DNA of 25,143 bases from a virus. Each line of letters starts with the position of its first letter. Position 1 is the first letter of the stretch. The position numbers and the translations under genes were made by a program. Where the stretch lies: positions 1 through 25,143 of the IMG/VR virus record IMGVR_UViG_3300029319_000470. One strand, written 5' to 3'. This document shows positions 16,801 through 23,680 of this stretch, piece after piece. Under the pieces are notes generated by a model. It did no database searches, was not told the origin of the DNA, and saw only the letters and a program-made list of their open reading frames with translations.

Positions 16801-19691
16801 TGGCACTCACTAACCCTAAACTTTTCGGTTTGAATGTTAAAAGCAATTTAAACGATCTACAAAATCCATCTACAGCTTTACAAAATCTTGGAGTAAATCC
16901 TCTAGATTTATCTGTAATTAGAGGTTCCGCATCTGCTAATATGGAAATTGTTGATTGGGTTAGTTTTTCTCGCTTAAAATCTCCAATTTATAAAATTTTA
17001 GATCGTTTTAATAAAGAATCTAACTCTTTTACTAATATTTTAGAAGAACGTGCAGGAATAGATCAAACTTTATTTGGTAATTTAAGTATTAATGGATCAG
17101 TAAGTGGTAGTGCAATTCGTTATCGTTATCTAGATGGGAATGGTTCAACCGCAGCTATAAGATTTGGAGATATATCAACATCAAGGGCAAGTGCATGGAG
17201 TTCTGCAGATCCAAGGGCAAATGATTCTAATCCTGATACTTCAAAATTAGCAAGGATTTCATTCGGTGCAAGGGTCGGCATTACTACTGGAAAAACTATA
17301 AGTGGTACTTATCAACCTAGTAGATTAATTTTCGGAACACAATCAACGGTTGAAAATTTTAACTATAATAATGTTACATATACTGGCCCATCAGGACAAC
17401 CAAGATTACAGACGACCATCATACCCGAACCAGTTGAATTTGAATCTGAGGAAGTAACATCAATAATTAAATGTAAAATTGGAACTGAAACTGTATTTTT
17501 ATATGCAATGAAAGGAATACCTATAGTATTTAAAGGTAGATTTTCAAGATTATCTGCTACTGTCACAGTCAGCAACGCTAATCCTCCAGTGAGTTGGAAA
17601 ATAGTACAAGTTGGAAATGAAAATCTCTATTCTAATTATGCAAATAAAGGTGACACCACTTCTAGTATTTACTACAGATCTCCAGTATCAAGAGATAGAT
17701 TTATTAAAATATATAAAAATCCAGATCAAATAAAATCAATCACAATAACAAGAGCCCTCATTGAAGATTTACCTACTGTACAGTTACAAGTTTGTAATGC
17801 CCTAGATTTTGCATTCAACAATATTAAAACACTTCCTGATTTTACTTTTCTTACACCAAATTTAAAGAATATAAATTTGAGACGTAATCCTTTACGTTTA
17901 TCTGATATAAAAACTGAAGATAGATTAAATGCAGCTGTATTGCAGAAATTTCCCCAAAACTTAACTGTGTTAAGACTTGGTGGATGTTTTTCTGGTTCGG
18001 TGGTTCCTAATACTGTGATAGCGGATAGATTTAAAAAGTTGACTACTATGGATTTGGATAGAAGACAAGGAGGTTCAACACTCCATCGAGATGATGATGA
18101 TACTGATGGATTTTGTCCATTAGTTTCAGATACTGTTACAGAATATAACATTGCTCGAAATAGTTTTCAGAACGTCCCTAGTACAAGCGGAGACGCTAAA
18201 AATTTTTATGATTTACCAAAACTAGTTACACTCGATTGTTACGCTAATGCTAATCTAAAATCTGAAGAATCACCACTGGCAAGTGCAGCTGCAAATCCTC
18301 CTAAGATTCGAAGCATAAATTTTAGTGCAAATGATTTACCTTTCCCGACTAATTTGAATGGTGTATCTAGTTTAGTAACATATAGAGCTCATGATAATGA
18401 CGGAGGAATAAATCAATTAGTTAATTCTGCTACTGGTGCTTACATATTCGATAATTGCAATGCTCTTGAAGAACTTATCCTTTTTAGATCTAACTTGGGA
18501 AAAATTAACTTTCCTGCTTCATTTAATAATTTGGCATTAACAACCATCAATATGTCAAGTACTAATGTCAAAGGTGGTAAACCAGGCGTTGCTGGAGTTC
18601 AAACATTAACTGTTTCTAGCATTGATTTGAATGCTAATACAATTACATTTACTGGTAATCACGGTATGAATACTTGTGATGATATACAAGCATTGAACGC
18701 TGCTGCTCAAGCAATAACTTATTTTGAAAATGCCACCTCTTCTCCTTCTCTTGGCACCACAAAATATTTTGGAATTAGAGTTGATGACACTACAATAAAA
18801 CTTGCTCTCTCTCGGAGAAATGCCCATTTTAATAATCCAATGGACTTGGATGGTGCAGGATCTGGTACAAGAACATTTCAAACTCAAGGAATATCTATTA
18901 AAGATGAAGATCAAGCTAGAGTGATCTATGAGGAAACATTTGAGAAAGCTGTTTCACTTAAAAGTCTCCAAATTACTTCCAATAATTTATTAACAAAACC
19001 AATAGATGAAAAAGCATTTAGAAAAAATTTAAATCTTGAATTGATTAGATATCAATCTGGTAGAAGAACAGGTGGCGAAATCACTAATTTATTTGATAAT
19101 AATGATAAATTAAAATTTGTATACCTTGCTAATAATGCATTTACAGGAACTCCTCCAAATTTTGCTGGAAAGGGTAACATTAGACGCATTGAATTGCAAA
19201 GTAATCAATTTGATGGAAACATACCTGCATTTTCTAACTTAAATCTTCTCTTTAGAGTTTATTTAAATAATAATAAATTAACTTCAATTTCTGAACCAGG
19301 ATCACTTGCAAGTTTACAATATTATTATGCACATAACAACGAAATTGCTGGTCAAATACCAGATTTTTCCTTATGTCCTAACTTACGAAATTTAACGTTA
19401 AACAATAATCAACTTTCAGGTTATAAATTAGGTGCGTTTAAGAAACTTTATAAAATAAAATTTATAGACTTATCATTTAATAGTTTAAGTGCAACAGCTT
19501 TAAATCAAATTCTAATAGATTTAAAAGATAATTGGCAAGCAGTAAAACGTGGAGGAGTTACGATTAATTTAAAGAATCAAGCAAATGGTGTGATTCCAAC
19601 TCCATTTGGAGACGGTATGAATGCAGCTCAAAAATTGGTAAATAATGGCTGGAGCATAGGAATCACTGGTGGGATTCAATCTGAAGATTAA
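16800..19691 (+). CDS. Leucine-rich-repeat virion protein with interrupted repeat array
   Basis: This 963-aa protein starts with a short helical segment MALTNPKLFGLN, followed by NDLQNPSTALQNLGVNPLDL (to about residue 36), which I recall from marine T4-like phage structural proteins. Residues 45-310 are beta-rich with a fibre-like section (GNLSINGSVSGSAIRYRYLD). Residues about 313-600 and 714-907 are leucine-rich repeats, with units such as IRRIELQSNQFDGNIPAFSN, LRNLTLNNNQLSG and KIKFIDLSFNSLS repeating about every 23 residues and including plant-like GxIP turns. The array is split by a beta module at about 600-700 (ANTITFTGNHGMNTCDDI ... TIKLALSRRNA). LRRs usually form protein- or glycan-binding arcs, so host recognition is a reasonable inference. 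AAGGA at 16789-16793 sets the start, which overlaps the upstream stop in TAATG. Confidence 0.93.
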   Translation: MALTNPKLFGLNVKSNLNDLQNPSTALQNLGVNPLDLSVIRGSASANMEIVDWVSFSRLKSPIYKILDRFNKESNSFTNILEERAGIDQTLFGNLSINGSVSGSAIRYRYLDGNGSTAAIRFGDISTSRASAWSSADPRANDSNPDTSKLARISFGARVGITTGKTISGTYQPSRLIFGTQSTVENFNYNNVTYTGPSGQPRLQTTIIPEPVEFESEEVTSIIKCKIGTETVFLYAMKGIPIVFKGRFSRLSATVTVSNANPPVSWKIVQVGNENLYSNYANKGDTTSSIYYRSPVSRDRFIKIYKNPDQIKSITITRALIEDLPTVQLQVCNALDFAFNNIKTLPDFTFLTPNLKNINLRRNPLRLSDIKTEDRLNAAVLQKFPQNLTVLRLGGCFSGSVVPNTVIADRFKKLTTMDLDRRQGGSTLHRDDDDTDGFCPLVSDTVTEYNIARNSFQNVPSTSGDAKNFYDLPKLVTLDCYANANLKSEESPLASAAANPPKIRSINFSANDLPFPTNLNGVSSLVTYRAHDNDGGINQLVNSATGAYIFDNCNALEELILFRSNLGKINFPASFNNLALTTINMSSTNVKGGKPGVAGVQTLTVSSIDLNANTITFTGNHGMNTCDDIQALNAAAQAITYFENATSSPSLGTTKYFGIRVDDTTIKLALSRRNAHFNNPMDLDGAGSGTRTFQTQGISIKDEDQARVIYEETFEKAVSLKSLQITSNNLLTKPIDEKAFRKNLNLELIRYQSGRRTGGEITNLFDNNDKLKFVYLANNAFTGTPPNFAGKGNIRRIELQSNQFDGNIPAFSNLNLLFRVYLNNNKLTSISEPGSLASLQYYYAHNNEIAGQIPDFSLCPNLRNLTLNNNQLSGYKLGAFKKLYKIKFIDLSFNSLSATALNQILIDLKDNWQAVKRGGVTINLKNQANGVIPTPFGDGMNAAQKLVNNGWSIGITGGIQSED

Positions 19692-19710
19692 TTAAACTGG
19701 AGAAAATTAA

Positions 19711-20994
19711 ATGGCAATACCAAATCAGGGATTTAGAAAAGATTTAAATTTAAAAGAAACAGAAGTTTCAGAGGACTCAATAAACGCACTTGGAGGTGCA
19801 GGAATTTCTCAAGATATAATATTACTTCAAAATAATCTAAGAAACACATCAAGAATTGGTTTTAACAGTGTCGATGCACTTCAATTTTTTTCATTTGCAG
19901 AAGACTTAACAATACCAGTTTCAAAAATTGATATAACTAATACCAATATAATTATTAATTTAACTAACCCTTATGATGTAAAGGTGGGGGACATTGTAGA
20001 TCTTGATGGGATGACTGGTGGTGCAGCTTCCTTAAATGGTTTTTATCCAGTCAAAATTGTATCAACAGATTTAAAGGAAGTTACTCTAGCGAAGAGTTCA
20101 AATTACACTGAACAAGATGTCACTCTGACTTCGGTATCTTTTACAATTAAACCTCAAAATATATTTACTTTTACAAATGGTGATGAAATTACATTAAGTT
20201 CTGATGTAACCTTTACTGATGGCACTACCCCAGTAACACTTTCTCAAAGTAAGACCTACTACGTGGTTAATTCAAACGCAGTAAATAAATTTAAGTTATC
20301 AGAAACTTTAGATGGAAGTGCAATTACAATTCCAGCTAATGCGACTGCAACTCCAAACAATTTCTCATTTATTCGAAGCGATGCTGTTTATCAGGAAGAT
20401 TTAATTAATTTTATTGAACCTGAGTATCAAGATCAATCTGGTGAAGATTTTGACAGTTTTTCTTTTTTAGAAGATCACGGTACAATAAACGCTGCTTTTG
20501 ATGATACTAGAGTTAATATTGATGAAGCTGAGTATTTCATGAGTAAGAAATATAGAGGTGATAAAGATATGACCACTTCTGATATGATAAAATTTGAGGG
20601 GAGTCTTGCTTTAAATGATCCAACTGATAATATTACTGCAAGTGGTACAGATTTAACAACTAATCCAAAAGCACCTGGAGTTTATATTGGAAATACTCGT
20701 GCGTTTTCAAGTGACAATAACCCTTGGAAGGCACTAGGAACTAAAGGACAAAGTGATGCGAGACTTGAAACGTCATCTGACGAGGTAAAAATTGGTGAAC
20801 TTGCATTCTTGGATGGTACTGATAGTGGATCAATGGTGATTGAAGGGATTGCTGATGATGTAGAAAATGTGTCTCTAACTAATGGTGCAGTAAGTTCATT
20901 ATCAGGTGGAAACTTTACTCATAAACTACCAGTTACAGTTCAAGATGAACTCGGAAATCAAGAGACATATTTTTTACTTTTATCTGACTCCTAA
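19711..20994 (+). CDS. Virion structural protein with N-terminal docking-like segment and beta modules
   Basis: This 427-aa protein begins FRKDLNLKETEVSEDSINAL, then GGAGISQDIILLQNNLRN, a segment comparable to the N-termini of the 963-aa and 866-aa proteins here. Residues about 75-135 form a beta module (NPYDVKVGDIVDLDGMTG ... LNGFYPVKIV), and about 150-225 a second one (FTNGDEITLSSDVTF ... KTYYVVNSNAVNKFKLS). The C-terminal part includes RAFSSDNNPWKALGTK and ends with THKLPVTVQDELGNQETYFL plus a few residues, a pattern I associate with marine T4-like phage structural proteins. GGAG at 19699-19702 lies 8 bases before the ATG. It is the last gene of the unit, followed by an A-tract repeat and a terminator. 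Its place in the virion is unknown. Confidence 0.9.
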   Translation: MAIPNQGFRKDLNLKETEVSEDSINALGGAGISQDIILLQNNLRNTSRIGFNSVDALQFFSFAEDLTIPVSKIDITNTNIIINLTNPYDVKVGDIVDLDGMTGGAASLNGFYPVKIVSTDLKEVTLAKSSNYTEQDVTLTSVSFTIKPQNIFTFTNGDEITLSSDVTFTDGTTPVTLSQSKTYYVVNSNAVNKFKLSETLDGSAITIPANATATPNNFSFIRSDAVYQEDLINFIEPEYQDQSGEDFDSFSFLEDHGTINAAFDDTRVNIDEAEYFMSKKYRGDKDMTTSDMIKFEGSLALNDPTDNITASGTDLTTNPKAPGVYIGNTRAFSSDNNPWKALGTKGQSDARLETSSDEVKIGELAFLDGTDSGSMVIEGIADDVENVSLTNGAVSSLSGGNFTHKLPVTVQDELGNQETYFLLLSDS

Positions 20995-21004
20995 TCCAAA
21001 ATCA

Positions 21005-21048
21005 ACTTTTAATTCCAAAAAAGTCGGAAAAAAAATTTCGGCAAAAAT
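21005..21048 (+). repeat. Intergenic A-tract repeat, copy 2
   Basis: This 44-base copy of 1627-1671 lies ten bases after the stop of the 427-aa gene. Runs of six, eight and five A occur at 21017-21022, 21028-21035 and 21043-21047, with a further run of five at 21055-21059 that forms the left arm of the terminator. Unlike copy 1 it is followed by a hairpin, not a promoter-like box. The two copies frame the five-gene unit. Confidence 0.75.
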
Positions 21049-21054
21049 TTGATT

Positions 21055-21075
21055 AAAAACCTTTTTAAGGTTTTT
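21055..21075. terminator. Bidirectional terminator between convergent genes
   Basis: AAAAACCTT (21055-21063), a TTT loop and AAGGTTTTT (21067-21075) form a perfect nine-base-pair stem with runs of T on the 3' side in both directions. It has only two G-C pairs per arm, so it is weak as a hairpin but has the right form. It closes the plus-strand unit. On the minus strand it contains the stop codon and last codons of the 866-aa gene. Confidence 0.75.
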
Positions 21076-23665
21076 TTGCTAATATTTTAAATTTTCTTGT
21101 GCTTGTAGATAAAGGTGTTTTAATTTCGATTGTTCGATTTACAGATTTATCGCCTCCAACAGCACTTGCATTTCTTGGACTATTTGATGTGTCATCTTGC
21201 AATATTAATGAATCGAATACTAAATTACCACTGTCAATTTTTAAATTTTCATATTCACTTTCAACAGTGTTTAAACCTTCTGCTGTTGCTCTGAATGGTG
21301 GAGAAGTATCTGTTGGTGGGCAACAAAGTGTACGATCACTGCTTAAGCTAGTGGCAGTAAATTGTGCATCATCAGGTAGAGGTGCTTTAATTCCTGGTGA
21401 CGGGATTGTAATTGTATTACCAGAAATACCACCCGTCGGTATTGTAATTCCAGATTCACCAAAATATATACCTTGAAGTGTCCATCCTTCTTGAACACTG
21501 TTAATATCTTCAACTTCAATTATCGTGCTTTCTTTTGGAAGACCACCTGGTATTGAATTTCCATCACCATCTTCAACTTTTGCAGTCAGACACCTCACTT
21601 GAGGTGTTTGATTAAATCTACTACAAAATTCAAGTAAGGTGTTGTCTCTCAATCCTTTGGAATCGTAGAAAAATAAATCTTGACCTTGAGTTACAGTAAC
21701 AGACACACTCAATTTTAATTGTGTTTTGCTGATTACTTCATCCACCACCGTGTAATCGGGAATACCATCACCAATCGCAATCATACCCTTCTGAACATCT
21801 TTGTGTATAGTTTGACTGCTGGAATTATCAAGTTCAGTTCCTTTAAATGGATTAGTTACTGAAGCACTTGAAATTGTATCGCTATTGGTCACTGCATTTA
21901 CACGAACTCTTCTTACGAGGCCACGATGATCAATAATCTTAACTAGGGCAGCATTTGTTACACCAATACCAGCATTAGCACCAGTCGCAGGTAATGCAGG
22001 AATATCCATCACAAGATAACCATTCAACACAAAATCTTTGACTCTGGCAAAAAACGGAATACTAGGTTCACCATTGTTACCTTGAGATCCTTGTCCACCT
22101 TGACCATCACCTGTTGCCTGAGTTGAAACAATTAAATTACCGACTTCAACATCTTGTGTAAATGATGAATCTCTTAAATTTAGAATAGGACTATCTTTTG
22201 TTACGATGACACCTACAGATCCATCATTTCTATTTGTTGGAGTTTTAACAGAAAATGTTTTTCTCGTAATAGCGGCTAAGTTTTTTGGAGGTGTATATCG
22301 AATATCAACTTTATCACTTGTGCTTAATCTTACATATTCGTTTGAATTAGTTCTACTTCCGATTGCGAAATTATCTTCTGCACCAGTTCCACCAAAAAGA
22401 ACTGAATTATCATAATACCTGTTAAAGTCTCCTTTTACACTATTTGAAAAATCATAATCAAGAGAAAATAATCTATTATATCTCAAATCCTGAAAAACAG
22501 GTTGATCTCTTTCTCTAAAATTAATATCAAACATTCTCTCTATATCTTTAGAATCAAAATTCTTATGATGAAAATATCTTAATCTTATTCGATATTTTTT
22601 ATATGCCTCTAATACATGAGTTTCAATATCATGTTTTATTTCTTCACCTAAACTTCTAGTAAATTTTACATCTTGATCAACAAATGATGCAGTAACTGAA
22701 TTTGCACTTCCCTCTGGAGGTGTAAGACTAATTACCCCCGTTAATTTATCAAAAAAATCAATTTTAGTTCCAGTAGCAATTTTTCCATCTAATACAACAG
22801 TCATACCAATACCAATTGTATTCATTCTCTCCAAATTTGAACTATCTACGAAAAGAGCATTAGAATTAGAATTTATATCTGCACTCATTTTAAATTCTGT
22901 TGATACTCCAACTCGCACATATTCTGTATATGTATCACCAGTACCGACTTTATTGTCATTCTCTAGGTATCCATCTCGGTTAAAGTCCATTGTAAAGTAT
23001 CCAGTGGATATAATATTAAATCTTACTGGGCCAGTTACTATTGGTACAAAATAACCCTCCCATTTTACACCTGTATTAATTTTACTTGATTGTGGGTGAA
23101 CTTTTGCTGAATATTGAAAATCACCCTCTTCCCAGAAGTTATCTGGTGGGATTGCACCGTCTGCGGTTGTCCCACCAAAAACCTCTCCTCTCTCGATTGG
23201 TGTTGTACCTGGATTATGATCATTTACATTAGTAATATTATATTCAAAATTATCATGCTCATCAAATAATATTTGGTCATTTTGAAAATAATTTGCAGTT
23301 AATCCGTTTCCACCTGCAAGTCTGGGATTTCCTGAAAATACTTCAACTTGATCAAGACGATTTTGATATGTGATTCTGGGATCAAAAAATTTATCATTTC
23401 CATCTAAAGTAACAAATCTTGATGCACTATCTACAACATTCAAATATCCTTCATTAGTTAATCCATTCGCAAATATATTTTCAATTGCATTTAAATCCTC
23501 TGCTATGAAAGTATTATCACCAGATAATCCCAATCCATTTAGCAAATTTGTTAGTGAATCTCTGGTGCTCGATAAATCGGATAAATTTAAACTCCTTCTT
23601 ATACCAATTCGATTGAATACTTTTTTTATTGGTATTTTTGCACTTTTGTCGTTATATAATGCCAT
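21065..23665 (-). CDS. PA14-like domain virion protein
   Basis: This 866-aa protein opens with a docking-like segment (RRSLNLSDLSSTRDSLTNLL then NGLGLSGDNTF, residues about 23-53). Residues about 119-385 resemble a PA14 carbohydrate-binding domain: GLTANYFQN, then VKWEGYFVPIVTGPVRFNII (200-219), GYFTMDFNRDGY (222-233) and YKKYRIRLRYFHH (355-367). The domain is interrupted near 262-335 by a small module (IGIGMTVVLDGKIATGTKI ... GVISLTPPEGS). A related unit occurs near 613-660 (KGMIAIGDGIPDYTVVDEV). A four-triplet collagen-like stretch GGQGSQGNNGEP lies at 523-534, and a Cys pair in LCCPPTDTSPPF at 780-791. No Shine-Dalgarno is visible before the ATG, which lies ten bases after the upstream stop. 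A host-surface sugar-binding role is inferred from the PA14 resemblance. Confidence 0.92.
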   Translation of the reverse strand: MALYNDKSAKIPIKKVFNRIGIRRSLNLSDLSSTRDSLTNLLNGLGLSGDNTFIAEDLNAIENIFANGLTNEGYLNVVDSASRFVTLDGNDKFFDPRITYQNRLDQVEVFSGNPRLAGGNGLTANYFQNDQILFDEHDNFEYNITNVNDHNPGTTPIERGEVFGGTTADGAIPPDNFWEEGDFQYSAKVHPQSSKINTGVKWEGYFVPIVTGPVRFNIISTGYFTMDFNRDGYLENDNKVGTGDTYTEYVRVGVSTEFKMSADINSNSNALFVDSSNLERMNTIGIGMTVVLDGKIATGTKIDFFDKLTGVISLTPPEGSANSVTASFVDQDVKFTRSLGEEIKHDIETHVLEAYKKYRIRLRYFHHKNFDSKDIERMFDINFRERDQPVFQDLRYNRLFSLDYDFSNSVKGDFNRYYDNSVLFGGTGAEDNFAIGSRTNSNEYVRLSTSDKVDIRYTPPKNLAAITRKTFSVKTPTNRNDGSVGVIVTKDSPILNLRDSSFTQDVEVGNLIVSTQATGDGQGGQGSQGNNGEPSIPFFARVKDFVLNGYLVMDIPALPATGANAGIGVTNAALVKIIDHRGLVRRVRVNAVTNSDTISSASVTNPFKGTELDNSSSQTIHKDVQKGMIAIGDGIPDYTVVDEVISKTQLKLSVSVTVTQGQDLFFYDSKGLRDNTLLEFCSRFNQTPQVRCLTAKVEDGDGNSIPGGLPKESTIIEVEDINSVQEGWTLQGIYFGESGITIPTGGISGNTITIPSPGIKAPLPDDAQFTATSLSSDRTLCCPPTDTSPPFRATAEGLNTVESEYENLKIDSGNLVFDSLILQDDTSNSPRNASAVGGDKSVNRTIEIKTPLSTSTRKFKILAKKP

Positions 23666-23672
23666 TTTTGAT

Positions 23673-23680
23673 TATTTATG
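23673..23680 (-). promoter_or_regulatory. Late-promoter-like box CATAAATA at a gene junction (doubtful)
   Basis: On the minus strand CATAAATA contains the TAA stop of the upstream fibre gene and ends seven bases before the ATG at 23665. With T4 spacing the transcript would begin within one or two bases of the ATG and be nearly leaderless. The match may be chance in AT-rich sequence, or an internal late promoter for the 866-aa gene. Confidence 0.25.

Noticed and set aside
17726-18151. 141-aa minus-strand open frame
   Set aside because: It is antisense to the first LRR block, whose repeat pattern shows that the plus strand is the coding one.
21077-21084. GCTAATA shared by both repeat surroundings (also at 1721-1727)
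   Set aside because: Spacing from the repeat differs by about 20 bases and the second occurrence is coding sequence of the minus-strand gene.
21099-21476. 125-aa plus-strand open frame
   Set aside because: It is antisense to the C-terminal part of the 866-aa gene and begins just after a terminator, with no ribosome site.
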